Assembly (NCBI GenBank): GCA_032622095.1
Contig: CP136063.1
Coordinates: forward strand, 149,785,379 to 149,849,378
DNA from: Siphonodentalium dalli
Lineage: Eukaryota; Mollusca; Scaphopoda; Gadilida; Siphonodentaliidae
DNA length: 64,000 nucleotides
Reading direction: 5' to 3'
Positions 22,305-37,300 of this stretch are shown piece after piece. The position numbers and the translations under genes were made by a program. The notes below the pieces were generated by a model. That model made no database searches. It worked only from the letters and a program-made list of their open reading frames with translations, and had not been told where the DNA came from. Position 1 is the first letter of the stretch; each line of letters opens with the position of its first letter.

Positions 22305-25300
22305 CTGTGAATGTATAAAGCTCATAATCAAATGGTAATATGGGATCAATTTAAAGTCTATATACTATAGCTCTTTCATTACTAAATACTCATTGATGAG
22401 TAGTTTCCTTAGGAAATTTCAACAAACGACATATTATCTGAACATTTCCCACCAATTTAATAGAAATCCTTCTGCACTTGTATTATATTTTTGTCTGTCT
22501 GTACTCCACTTATATTACCTGAGTCCCCCACCCCAAATGAATAATAAACTATTCCAATGTATAGTTTTATAACTGTTATACTGAATGGGAGAATCCATTT
22601 AGTAAAGAAAGGGTTAACTTGTCAAGTTGCATGTTGATTGACTACCCAGCATATTGAAACATAGATTTAGGTTCCCAGAATGTTGACAGCCTCTGATGTT
22701 GGTTAGGGCTTGCATGGTACAGGGGAGTGGGATAAACACACTTTCATCAGAATCTCAAATCTTTTGTCAAACTCTTTGCAGGTGGCTCTTGAGATAGTAT
22801 CACCAACTTAACCCTCTGGGAACCTCATCCTGCTTTATAGGCTTCAACTGCTATGGGAGACCTAGGATCAGATTTATGTTCCTCAGTTGAAGTTGATGAT
22901 GTTCACCCATTATAAATAGTCACCTCGATTATGCATTTAATCATCTGCAAATTGGGGGATAGAGAAACTTCCCAGGGAAAACAAACTAAAACAATGTTAA
23001 TTTGAGACTATAAATACTACACAGAAGATGAGGCCTAAGCAGAATGATGCCCAGAGGGTGAATTTGGTGATGATACCTCACTGTGTGGGATAGAATCACT
23101 AAGTTCACCCTCTGGGAACCTCATTCTGCAAATGACAGACACACTATTTGTAGGCTTGGCTGCAACTCATTTGATAAATGATTCTCGATTAACCCCTTTC
23201 AACACTGGCTCCCTATACCAGGTGGGCGCTATACCCTGAGCTCCCAGGATGTTTTCTACAATATTATATACACCTACATGTATATGCCTGATGTTTGTAA
23301 TGTTGTAAATGCACTAACTATCTGAAATTTCATTTGGATGTTCCTGGCAGAGCTCTGATCATTATAAGGTAACTAAGTATTGTCAAGTGATCACTCCTTA
23401 GTAACAGATGATAGATGACTACCAGGTATTCAAAGAAACTAACAATATTGCTTATGACATTGTCATTTCATGTATATTCCATTGTATATCGCTAAATAAT
23501 TAATAAATCAAATCAATTTCGCTTCAATTAATTCATTATTTGGTCGGTTATCAAACTATCAGTGTAAAATGCTTTTTGATCAACAATGTGACATTGGGGA
23601 TGAGTAATGATAATCATTAATCATGTTTTGATACAAAAACTAGGTGCAGCTGGTGTTTAAAATGAGAAATCAGCAAAAAGGGTGCAAATCTGTGTAGAAA
23701 AGCAAGGTTTTCACTCTGTAACCATGCCCTTTATAACCAGCTAAATCAGTGTAAAAAAATTCAAGATGGGCAATTAATGTGTGAATACCAACTATATAAA
23801 TAATTGAGTATTCCAACATTATTCACCTGAATATATCATTTAAACATCATTTCAAGATCTTAAACCGCAAAGCTTTTCTTTTAGTTACCTCCCATGGCGC
23901 CAAGCTTGGCTATTAGCCATTTTTGCAACATAGAAGTAAACTGGAATCACTGAGTGACCATCAATGCATGCTTCAATGTGCGACGACAATAAAAAACGTT
24001 GTCAATATCCCATAATTTTACCTCATTTTAATCATCCATAGTCAGTCGCGAGTGTGGGTGGACAGGCACTATACAATATCTATTTTTAGCGATGATATAA
24101 ACAAAATGCACGTGGGTTTATGCACTATGGGTTTCGCGATGTTTATGTTTACGCATAATGTTACAGAGGGTTAATAATAAATTTTTTATGAAAGAGAAAA
24201 AAAATGAAGTAACAAGAGCATTTACCTTTGAGCACCATCATCACATGGCGCGTGTTTCTCCTCATAACTATCTGAGGTCTGAGGTCTGGTATCATCTGAG
24301 TTGGTAATATTATTCCTTGACTCTTTTTCTTTAGCTAAAAGATGACAAATTGATCAGAGCAAATAATAGGCATTTTGGAGTGAGATATAATTTAACCTAG
24401 AATTTATTAACTTCTACCACATACCCAAGGCAAACTAGAATGGAAAAGCAAACAGCGTATCAAATTTCATCCAAATCTGATAAGCCATGGCTGATATTCC
24501 TAGATAAACAAAGAAGGATAACTCTAGAATGGAAAATGCAAATAATGTCATTAATTTTGTCCCTCTTTTGGAAGCAGTCATGATGGGAAACCTCCTTACC
24601 AAATTTCAACCAAATCTGATAAACCATTGCTGAGATATATGCCCGGGTGGACCGACAGACAATGGCCAGACAGACAGACAAAGTCAATCCACTATAACCC
24701 CAATTTTTCGTTGTTTTTCTCTGGATTTTATATGCTCTGACAATAATTACCACAGTTATATAAACTGTTGCCTCAAAAAGAATCCGAGGGACCTTGGATT
24801 CTTCAACCAAAGCCTGGAAATATGGTGTCTGTCATTTGCAGAATGAGGTCCCCAGAGGGTGAATTTAGTGATGCTATCTCGCACAGTAGGCTAGCATCAC
24901 CAAATTCACCCTCTGGGGATCTCATTCTGATTAGTTCTCATCTTCAAGTAAGTATCTATAGTTTCAAATTAACATTGTTTCTATATCAACTAATTTGCAG
25001 AAGATAAAATACATAATTGTGGTGACTAATGGGTGATCATCACCAACTTCAATTGGGGAACTTCAATCTGATCCTAGGTCTCCTATACTTTGCTTAGGTG
25101 AGGCCTAAGCAGAGTTGCTTATGTGAGGCCTAAACAGAGTGAGGTTCCGAGGGTGAATTTGGTGATGCTAGCCAGCCATGTGGGATAGCATCTCTAAATT
25201 CACCCTCTGGGGACCTCATTCTGCAATGACAGGCCATATTTCCAAGCTTGCTCCAACCCAAAACAATAAGGAGTGATACTTGTTACTTTTTGCCCGGTAT

Positions 25301-28300
25301 GGTAAAGCATAAAGATCTTATGTGTAATTTATGTTTGGACATTTGAAATCTTGTTTTGATTCTCTCAAAAAACGTAAATATATGTGAAAGTTAGTACTGA
25401 GTTGTGTCATGTGTTCTAATTTTATCCTATCACTTTGATATGCCTATGAGCTCCCTCTTTCAAGTGGTGTATAATATTTGTACAATATAATTTAAAGTTT
25501 AAAAGTAATCAGGCCAGGCACATCCTGAATTATTCAACTATTATAATTAAATTTAACTAGTTGAATTGCCAGTGCCCAATCCACTATCTCACTATTTGTG
25601 TGGAAACTTTGTGATCGCGCATATATAGTATGCCTGTCATTTGCAGAATGAGGTCCCCAGAGGGTGAGTTTAGTGACGCTATCCCGCATAGTGGGCTAGC
25701 ATTACTAAATTCACCCACTGGGGACCTCATTCTGCATGGCCTCATCTGCTATGGGAAACAGAGACTCAGATTGAAGTTTCCAATTGGTGAATATTGTAAT
25801 GTACACAAATTGGGAACCTCGATTATGCAATGTGTCGTCTGCCAATTTGGGGATAAAGAAAAACTGAACCAAAAAAGAAATAGAATCTATGTAAGTTTCT
25901 TAGAAATTTGATCATAAATAAACTTTCCAGAGAAGATGAGTCATACGCAGAATGAGGTCCCCAGATGGTGAATTTAGTGATGCTAGCCAGGTATGCGGGA
26001 TAGCATCACTAAATTCACACTGGGGACCTCATTCTGCAAATGACAGGCACACTAAACTCAGACTTGGTGTACAGCCAAAATGCACTCTCAACAATATTGC
26101 AGCAAATGATGTGCCTCAAGATAAAATTCCTTTTAGCACGTTGAGTGCCAACTATGAGTTATCTCGTACTTTCTGCATGTAATTGAATGGGAGCCGGCAC
26201 TCAACATGTTAAAACCTTTTCCACTGGGTTATTTTATTTAATAATGACACAAATATGCCTTTCTATATGACATTGACGTGACAAAACAATCGCTCCTTCA
26301 TAAAAATATTAAGACCAATTAAATGTTAATTAATTTCCTTATTACATGCCATCATGATAAATCATTCACATGGATCGAGGCATGTTATTTCTTCACAAAA
26401 ACAAACATATGGTACAGTAATGCTCTAAGTAATCGACTCCTTAACCACAGCAGAATTATGGGTAACTTTTCAGGATTTAGTCGGAAATATGGCTTGTTGC
26501 CATTCATCGGATAGCTCTCAGTGAGAGCTTTCCGATGAATGGCAACAAGCCATATTTCCGACTAAATCCTGTGGTTAAGGAGTCATTTACTTAGGGCATT
26601 ACTGTACCTAATTAGTGCGACACTGATTTTGAATCATTTTTATGAACTATGGCTTTGGATTATCCCTCATTTATCGAATTCTCAAAATGGCAATACCCAT
26701 ACTCAACTAATATAGTTAACCTTTTATACAATGAATACTCATTGAGTAGTTCCCTTAGGAAATGCTCAGATAAAAAGTTCAACAAATGACCATAGGCACC
26801 CCTCCAAATGGATATGGTAATACACCATTCCAAAGCATATCTTTATAACTGACAGGAGAATCCATTTGGTATAGAAAAGGTTAGATATAACTATAATAGT
26901 TGAATTCAGAATGTGTCTGACCTAGTAATACCTTGTTTTGATCCTGTCCATGTGCACGTGGCCCAGCTACTGAGACTGGTTAGTAGCTGGAATTCTGTTG
27001 GAGATATATCACATTCTGACATGAAAGCCCTCCCGACATATGATGTCCAGGTACATCTATGGTGACAGCATAAGGCCACAACCACTCCCGCCACTCTCTG
27101 TCTGAAATGTTCAGATTTTATGTCAAGTATAGTATTCCCTAATAGGGACCAGACCAGTTTGTTTCATTAACTTTTTCTATACTATTTCCCACCAATGAAT
27201 AAGGAACTGTCTGCACAGATATTAACTTCTTGTCTGTCTGTCGTTTTCCAACACCCTCTCCGAATGAATAATAAACCATTCCAATATATGCTTTTTATAA
27301 CTTGGTGGGAGAATCCATTTGGTAAACAAATTGAGTAAAGAATGGTTAAAGTGACCAAATATTACGCTTTTGCAGTCAATTAAATATATTATAGTCTACG
27401 AGGTACTTGGTCAGTTCACTGCTTCATGTGTGTGCAAATAAATTATCATGTGTTAACAAAATGGAATTGTTTTGTTACTCATATTGTGACGGTTTCGTTG
27501 TACCTTGACCTGAGATATGCACTTGGCATGTTGGGCAAGTTTAAGTGGAAGTGAGTGTATGTGTGAGTGCATATTTTGGTGTTCAATACGTGCTTTGGGA
27601 CTCATGTGATAATGACTATTTATTAATTAGCTATAGGTTATTTGTGCGCAATAATCAGAAATCTTCCCGCATTATAAGTATCACAAGTCAGCCAATAAGT
27701 GAAAAACATGTCCAAAAGTATAAAAGAAAAGTTGGCCAATAAGTATAGAAACACAGCCAATAAGTCTATGGTAATGTAAATGATATCATACATGATTGCA
27801 ACATTAACAGGTGAAGCTTGCCCATAATTGCCATTCCATACTCTTTCTTTGACCAAAGACGAACAAAATTAGTTAGCTCAGCAGAGAATTGATGGACCGA
27901 AGTTATATTACAGTTAATGGCAAATTATCGGAGCAACTAAGCCATGTTATTGATCGTAAAAGTTCAAATTTGATATCTCCGATCTAGAGGTGATCCTAAA
28001 CATGACTTATATTTTCAAAACAATTCTCCAATAAATGCGGGCTGCATGGTGAGCCATTGGATTCAAATTTGAAATTCAAGATAGCTGCTGGCAGCCATGT
28101 TTTTTAACGAATTTTGGGTAAAAGTGGAGGCTATAGAGGTCATCCCGAAGTTCTGTAGACTTGTGACCTGTAGGGCATGACAAAGATTGGTCATGCAAAA
28201 AGCTAAAAATATTCACGGTTGAAGTTTTGGTAAAAATTCTTAAATTAAAAAACCTTGTCTCATTTTTCATCTACAATATCATGAGAAAATGGATGATGAA

Positions 28301-31300
28301 CTTACCCATTACAGTTAGATTCTGCTGCTTTGGGCTTCTTACTACAACTTGGCTCACATCTATCCTTTAACGTTTCCATAGAGCATCTCAAAGCTAGATC
28401 TGGAGAATATCTATTATAGTTAGATTAAAAAGGAATAATTCAAGTAATAGTTATGGCCTAGATATCGACTTCTAAAACTTTGGACACAGGAACCCATGCA
28501 ATAAAATACCTCAAGCATCATAAACTTAGTAAATTATAACCATACGTCTTACGTCTGTAGTTAATAGGCTCAGATTTATTGATTTGTAGATTAGAGTCTA
28601 GATAGGAAACAACACTGAATTGTAAATTCCTTGTAACTAAGCCAGGAAGAAAACACTCTTATCTTTAATAGAAATAAATAGCATCATATTTTTCTTTCTG
28701 ATTCCATTACATTAATACCTGTAGCTGCTCCACAGAGGTGCTTGCCATAAGCTACTATTGGGTGATTGCCGTCATGGATTTGTGGAACTCCACCTGTAAT
28801 AAAAATAATGAAAGTGTCAATGACACTGTAGCTCAACATGGAAAGGGAATAATTTAATGTATTACAGTCAATGGAGCAATTAGGAATGTGGAAAGTTGAA
28901 TGTCTAATACTAGTTTATAGACATGAAGAGAAAAGTAAAATCCAAGATGGCTGCTGGCGGCCATGTTTTCGGCCGAATGACCCCAAAATGATTGTATCCC
29001 ATCTACATGTCATCATTAACATCCATGACAAATTTTATGACGATCAGACTAAAGGTACGACCTGTAGCCCATGCTAAAGAATTTAGTCATACAAAGAGTA
29101 AAATCCAAGATGGTTGCTGGCGGCCATGTTTTTTGGCCGAATGACACCAAAATGACTCGTTCCCATCTACATGTCATTATTAACATTCATGACAAATTTC
29201 ATGATGATCAGACGAACAGTACGACCTGTGGCCCGTGCTAAAGGATTTAGTCATACAAAGAGTAAAATCCAAGATGGCTGCTGGCAGCCATGTTTTTTGG
29301 CCGAATGACCCCAAAATGACTCGTTCCCATCTACATGTCATTATTAACATTCATGACAAATTTAATGATGATCAGACTAAAGGTACGAGCTGTAGCCCGT
29401 GCTAAAGAATTTAGTCATACAAAGAGTAAAATCCAAGATGGCTGCTGGCGACCATGTTTTTTGGCCGAATGACAGTACGACCTGTGGCCCGTGCTAATGG
29501 ATTAAATTTTGAAATCCAAGATGGCCACTGGCGGCCATGTTTTTTGTCCGAATGACCCCAAAATGTCTCGTTCCCATCTACATTCCAATTTCAACAGCCA
29601 TGACAAATTTTATGATGATCAGACTAAAGATACGACCTGTAGCCCGTGCTAAAGGATTTAGTCATACAAAGAGTAAAATCCAAGATGGCTGTTGGCGGCC
29701 ATGTTTTTTGGGCGAATGACCCCAAAATGACTCGTTCCCATCTACATGTCATTGTTAATATCCATGACAAATTTTATGATGATCAGACTAAAGGTACGAG
29801 CTGTAGCCCGTGCTAAAGAATTTAGTCATACAAAGAGTAAAATCCAAGATGGCTGCTGGCGACCATGTTTTTTGGCCGAATGATCCCAAAATTACTCGTT
29901 CCCATCTACATGTCATTGTTAACATCCATGACAAATTTTATGATGATCAGACTAACAGTACGACCTGTGGCCCGTGCTAATGGATTAAATTTTGAAATCC
30001 AAGATGGCCACTGGCGGCCATGTTTTTTGTCCGAATGACCCCAAAATGTCTCGTTCCCATCTACATTCCAATTTCAACAGCCAGGAACAAATTTTATGAT
30101 GATCAGACTAAAAGTACGACCTGTAGCCCGTGCTAAAGGATTTAGTCATACAAAGAGTAAAATTCAAGATGGCTGCTGGCGGCCATGTTTTTTGGCCGAA
30201 TGACCCCAAAATGACTCGTTCCCATCTACATGTCATTGTTAATATCCATGACAAATTTTATGATGATCAGACTAAAGGTATGACCTGCAGCCCGTGCTAA
30301 AGAATTTAGTCATACAAAGAGTAAAATCCAAGATGGCTGCTGGCCGCCATGTTTTTTAGCCGAATGACCCCAAAATTACTCGTTCCCATCTATATGTCAA
30401 TATTATCATCCATGACAAATTTCATGATGATCAGACAAACAGTACGACCTGTGGCCAGTGCTAATGGATTAAACTTTGAAATCCAAGATGGCCGGTGGCG
30501 GCCATGTTTTTTGTCCGAATGACCCCAAAATGACTCGTTCCCATCTACATTCCAATTTCAACAGCCATGACAAATTTTATGATGATCAGACTAAAGTACG
30601 ACCTGTAGCCCGTGCTAAAGGATTTAGTCATACAAAGAGTAAAATCCAAGATGGCCGTTGGCAGCCATGTTTTTTGGCCGAATGACCCCAAAATGACTCG
30701 TTCCCATCTGCATGTCATTATTAACATTCTTGACAAATTTTATGATGATCAGACTAAAAGTACGACCTGTAGCCCGTGCTAAAGAATTTAGTCATACAAA
30801 GAGTAAAATCCAAGATGGCTGCTGGCGGCCATGTTTTTGGGCCGAATGACCCCAAAATTACTCGTTCCCATCTACATGTCAATATTAACATTCATGACAA
30901 ATTTCATGATGATCATACAAACAGTACGGCCTGTAGCCCGTGCTAATGGATTGAATTTTGAAATCCAAGATGGGCGCTGGCGGCCATGTTTTTTTTTCCG
31001 AATGACGCCAAAATTAGTCATTCTGGTCTAAATGTTGATGTCAACAGCTATGACAAATTTCATAATGATCCGACCAAAGGTACGACCTGTAGCCTGCATT
31101 GTTGACGCCTTACGTACACACTACACACGCACACACGGACGACGGACAAAAAAGCCATGGCAATAGCTCAAACTTTACAAAGTAAAGTTGAGCTAACAAT
31201 ATAGAGAGCACACCTACAGTTTGGGATAACTGGACATCAGAAATTGAGCTGGAATAAATACAATTTATTTATTTGCTTGTAGTCACAAATGAGATACCTG

Positions 31301-34300
31301 CATAGAGAGTGCATTGTTGCTAATACTGCCAATCAGTGAGTTGCTGGATAAACAGGGGGCTGTGAAAGCAAAATGATAGTTATAATTTACTTGAGTGCTC
31401 AGATCATAGAATGAAACTTTAGAAGCATTCACTTATTTATTTATGGCTAGAAAATTGAAAGAAGTTCTCTGAAAAAGTTAGATTATTTCTCCCACATCGC
31501 CTAACATGCTGATGTATATACTGGAGAAATATGAAATGCATCAACATCAATAGAAATAAAAGGTCGGCCAACCACAGTGTCCCCCGAAAACGTGGCAAGT
31601 CGATGCCGTAAAAAAAAAAACAGATTCCGTCATCTATATACATGTTGCACATCTCCAATATGTGGGTAACAATACTCTGAAGTTTCAAATATCTATGATT
31701 GATTGATTGATTGATTGGGGTTTATTGTCGCTTTAGCCACTAAGGCCATATCACGACATTGCCAGTTTTAGTGGGGGAGGAAATCCGCACACTTGCGACT
31801 AATCTAACAGTGATTTCAATGGCTGATAAACTCGTCAACCATGTGCGGCAAACCACCGGCCATCGGCGAGTAACTGGCATCTCCACCAGATAACGATTTT
31901 GTCGCCAGCGCTGGAGGGCGAAACGGCTTGGAGTGGTACCCCTAACCGATTGAGCCACCGAGGCCCCCTCAAATATCTATGATCAAAACTGTAGGAGGAG
32001 TTGATTACACCATGAAGGTACCGTCATACAGAAAATTATAAAAAATGTTGAAATTTTCTAAGTCGAAAACTGTTAATAACTTTGTTAAAAAAAAAAAATT
32101 CCGTCATCTATATACATGTTGCACATCTTCAATATATGGGCAACAATATTCTGAAGTTTCAAATCTCTGGGATGAAATCTGTAGGAGGAGATGATTACAC
32201 CATGAAGGTACTCAAAAGTGTGACGGACGGACGAACGGACGGACGGACAGAGCCCGTTTCTATAGTCCAAAAAACAACTGTTGTGGTATCGAATACAGGC
32301 TGTTTTCTAAATATTTGCTAAACATGACCATACCGGTCTGTCAGAAAAACAACTATGAAATAAGGGTGTCATAGTTACTTACTTAAATTAAGGTCTTCAA
32401 TATCAATCCTTATCCTTTCAAATTTGGGACCATGTTCCTCAAATCGATGTTGTAGGTCAAACTGAGAAAAAATAAACACAATTTTACACTATTTAATCTC
32501 ACGTGATTATCTAATCCTAATTAATGCTTGTGGTTGCTTGCCATTCACTATTTCCGATAGTTCCCTCCAATACACGACAGTCCGCTTCCTAATTTTGGCA
32601 CTCCCACTATCACTCGGGAAATCCAGAAATCTATTTTTAGCTTGATTGCTATTCCGGAGAGGTAATTTGAAAGTTATCTCGGCCTCGCTAGAAACGTACA
32701 ACATTGTTATTCCAAATTTGTCTTTGTAATCGACAACTAGAGCACAATAAAGATCGTAAACAAATGTTATTTGTAATTGTTTCTACATGTTTGATGTGAT
32801 GATTTATCCTGTTCCTGTATTTCGCTGATCACAACATCGCTTCGATATTTTTTGTCAATTTCCTATAAGTTCGCACTATACTAAATTTTCAAACCGAATC
32901 TTAAGTTTGTTGTCGGTAGAAAAAGTATTAAATTGTTCCCCAGTTAACATTATCTGTTTAAAATTTGTTTGACAATGTGGTATTTGGGACAGCATGAAGA
33001 AACTTCTATAAAATATAATAACTATTGCACATCTTGTCCTTGAATATGCCAAAATAGTGGTCCAAGCAGTGCAATATTTATTTAATAATTCCATCCATAC
33101 TTCATTTTCTATAGTACGTAGTATTGATTTCTAAAAACCTAATGTGTTTGAAAATAATAATATACAAAAGGCAAAAGTAAATGTTGAGTATCAGAATTTT
33201 GTCATTGCAGTTTCATATTTTTCACTGAGGCAATTATATTTTTGAAGGAACAATCTCCATTTTCAGATATGATTACGCATTATGAATAGATTGGTGCCAA
33301 TCACAAACATATAAATCAATTCACTATTATATGTGATTTTTCAGGAAATGAAGACTAGGCCATGCAAAGTCAAATTTCCTCATTTCTCAGACATGCATAC
33401 ATGGTTCCAAAACCCCATGTTCAATCTGCTGGGGAAAGTTTTACTTGGTACGAAATAATGCGGTATGTTTTTATACATATCAGAATGTATGAGTATCAGA
33501 CATAACTGAGATCAAACAGACCTGTTTCCCAGTTCAGATTTCCGATTCATTACTGTAATTGGTACCTATTTTCAAACATTTGTTGAATACATTATTGATT
33601 GTGATTGCAATCTCAGTAAAAAATGTATTGGTCATACTTGATCAGACAAAATAAATCACACAAGATCTATCAACTAACTTTTATCTGATCGACATCTGGT
33701 CGCGAAATAATGGCCACGGGCAATTGAAATTAGACCCAAAGCTAGCCAATATAGAGGTGGAAAGCTTTGTTGGCATGTGACCCAAAAAGAAATAATAAAA
33801 TATATATATGCGCGTTTAAAAAAAATGTTTGGCTTAAGAAATGTGAAATTGACTTTGTTATATTCTTTTATTATACATGTACTCTAATTAATTTCTTGAC
33901 AACATAAATTCCATGGTCTAGTTTAGTACCATCATCTCACATCTAGATGACATTCCAATTAACATGGCAAAGTTTCTGAGCAACAGCATTATAAACTGAG
34001 CATGAAGTTGTGCAATCTTATTCAAATGGATAAAAAAAGAAGATAGGAAAGTTCTGCAGCCATGTTTCTCTGGCAGTGAAGTGTATATACTAACCCAATT
34101 AACCTAAAGACAGGGAGACACTTTATGTCCCTCAATTACACAGTACATGTGCAGATGTGTGGCAGACAAGAGGTAATAAAGAGTGCCTTATCATTTGGGG
34201 AATGATTCAAAGTAAACACCAGAAATTGGACAGAAGCTGTATTCATAGCTGCCAACAGATCTTAATTTAACTGCACATACATGTAAAGTAATGCCCTAAA

Positions 34301-37300
34301 TAATCGATTCTTAACCACAGCATAATTATGGGTAATTTTTCAGGATTTAGTTGGAAATATGGCTTGTTGCCATTCATTGGAAAGCTCTCACTGAGAGCTT
34401 TTCGATGAATGGCAACAAGCCATATTTGTGATTAAATCCTGAAAAATTACCCATAATTCTGATGTGATTAAAGAGTTGATTATTTAGGGCATTACTGTAG
34501 TTATGGAGCATCTATAAGCCACTCCAAATATGCTTGGGAAGTTTTATGACGGTTGGATCAGAAATATTGGAAAGGGCTGGAAACCATGTTTAGGCAGACA
34601 AGCCTATCATCTAAATGTAATCATACAGAAGCTTCTGAAGTTTCATTGCAGACTGCAATGTGAACATTTAGTTGGCATGGGTGGGTGGGATGGGGTAACA
34701 TTCAGTTCAAGACTCATAGGTAGACACTACATTCTGGAATTTTCCTTGCTTCATTCAAACACTAAGGAGTAACTTACGCACAGAGATAATTCAATGGTGA
34801 GCTTACACATAGACATATTAAGTTAAACAAATTATTTATACCTTGTATCTAACATGCCCCTTATCAATGAGTAAGAAAGGGGTGTCCTGGCATTTTCCAA
34901 GAGCTTGCTGAACCCAATGTGACATACCACCTGGAATTCAAAATGAACATAAATTTTAAAGTTCCTAACAGAATACACTATATATAATTTCTATAGCGAT
35001 AGGTTCAATGGTTTGCAATTAATTATATTGAGAAACAGAATATAACTTTTTATACAACCAGCAATTGTGGCCATTTCAATTGATTTGCAGCCAAGCTATC
35101 TCTGACATAATTAGAATAATAAAATATATATTGTAACTATCCCGGGTCATAATTAATACTGCCCTCCACCATTGGTAGCTGGGTATCATTGTATATAATA
35201 TGGATTCAATGAGTTCTGATTGTTTTGTTCATCTTCACTAGGAACTAGTAAGTTATATGAGCTCTAGACACTATACTGGAGTACATATAACATCAATTAT
35301 AATGTATTAAATATAGGTAACTAACCAGATATAAGCAAGGAATTCTAGTCTGGAATCAATGTTGATAATACACCCACCGAAATATTAGTATTCATGAATA
35401 ATATGGATCAGAAGATACAAACAAGAAAATACAGTGAAGAAAATACTGTTGAATCAGGATTAAAATATAAGACTCTGAAGAATTGTACAGTCACCTTTTC
35501 CAGCACCCATTTCCAGATAACAATGACCCTTTTGAAGGAGACCCAGTTTCTCAATATGGCCAATCAAAGATGCCTGCAACAAAATACAATCCTGATAATA
35601 AATAAATAAAAATATTAACTTGAAATGTTATGGCTTCAAGCAAAAGGTTGTGGTCACAAAATTCATTATTAAGTAGATGCTTCAAATTTAAAGATTGAAA
35701 AGTAGTCAGTTATCATTTGTTACTACATGTATCTTTTCTGTTTAAAAGAAAGGCCATTCATGATCAGCATATGTTTAAGCCATACCTTAAAACAAACTGA
35801 CTACCACAATCAAAACCATCAATCTGGAACTGAATATACACCTGTTCACGCAAAGTGAAAATGATTGGAAAGAGACAGAATATGGCATAAGACCAGAATC
35901 TTAAGCTAAATATACCTATGAGGGGTTTTCCATCATAAGTTACTGCTTCGGATGGCATGGATAGAAAGGATATTTTCAAATCCAAATCTATACAGGTGAA
36001 GAGTGTGCATGATAAATCTGGATCTGAATTAAGACAATGATTGAGTGAAAAATATTTGAGTTATCACATCGGATACCTTGTGTCTATGGGATGGGTGGAC
36101 ATTGCTAATATATTCTAAGCCAATCAACCAAACAATAACAAACACTAGAGATGGGGCACTGTGTCATCATGAAAGGTAATGTGGAATATAAACACAAGTA
36201 GATAAACAAGTATTCCTTTGGATAGCATGTGTCTATGGCATGGATAGAAGAGTTAAAATTTTCAATACCGATCAACCAATTGAAACCAACATTCATACAT
36301 GGGAAGAGCATGTCATGTTAACTGTAGTTGACAATTATGACAAGAGCTACGCTGGGCGTGCAAAATACGCCCTCTCTTGGGTCGGCGGAAACTGGTAAAA
36401 AAGGGGCATAACTCTGGTAAAAATTGGCGGACGGAACTCAAATTTGAACTTGACCTGTGTTTTGGTGGGAGAAAGTAATATACCAAATTATCATTGAATT
36501 CGATAAGCTCTAGTAAAGTTATCATCCGGACAACAAATTTCAGGGATTTTCTAAGTCAAATTACGTCAAATAAGGGGCATAACTCCGGTGAAAATTGGCG
36601 GACGGAACCCAAATTCGAACTTGAACTGTCTTTTCTCCTAATAAACCCACATACCAAATTTGATTGAAATCGGTTCACTCTAACTAAAGTTATCATCCGG
36701 ACAACAAATTTCAGGGATTTTCTAAGTCAAATTACGTCAAAAAAGGGGCCATAACTCTCGCAAAAATTATCGGATTAAAACGAAATTCGGACTTGAGCTG
36801 TATTTCGATATATGTAATCCACAAAAAAACGGGTTTTGCATATAAACATTCCAAAATCGAGTTATCATCCGGAAACCAAAAAACATAAGAAAAACTGAAT
36901 TTTCTGAGTCGAAAAAGGGGCATAACTCTGCCAAAAATGGTCAGACAGAACCCAAGTTCGAACTTGACCTGTGTTTTGGTGGGAGAAAGTAATATACTAA
37001 ATTTGGATTCATTCCGATAAACTATACTAAAGTTATCATCCGGACAACAATTTCAAGGATTTTCTAAGTCAAAAAACGTCAAATAAGGGGCATAACTCCG
37101 GTGAAAATTGGCGGGCGGAACCCAAATTCGAACTTGAACTTACTTTTCGGCTAATAAACCCACATACCAAATTTTATTAAATTTGGTTCACTCTAACTAA
37201 AGTTATCATCCGGAAACCAGGTTAACGGACGGACGCCCGGACACCCGGACGGACGGACGGACCAATACTATAATACGGCCGTTTTTTTCAAACGGGCGTA

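Noticed and set aside
28871-31031. Frames encoding QDGCWRPCF/SKMAAGGHVF-type peptides
   Set aside because: These are translations of the pearl core unit and recur wherever the repeat occurs (also 48-62 kb).
28940-31100. CRISPR-like regular spacing of repeats
   Set aside because: Units are ~160 bp and contiguous with no unique spacers, in eukaryotic DNA; this is a satellite-like transposon core.
31700-31968. A tRNA gene inside the SINE
   Set aside because: Only an A-box-like stretch is visible; no anticodon arm or B box could be folded by eye.
35930-36025. Possible exon near GGGGTTTTCCATCATAAG
   Set aside because: Similar phrases recur at 49140-49330 and 51180-51370 (CATACAGGTGAAG..GTGTCATCATAAAC), so this is dispersed repeat, not coding.
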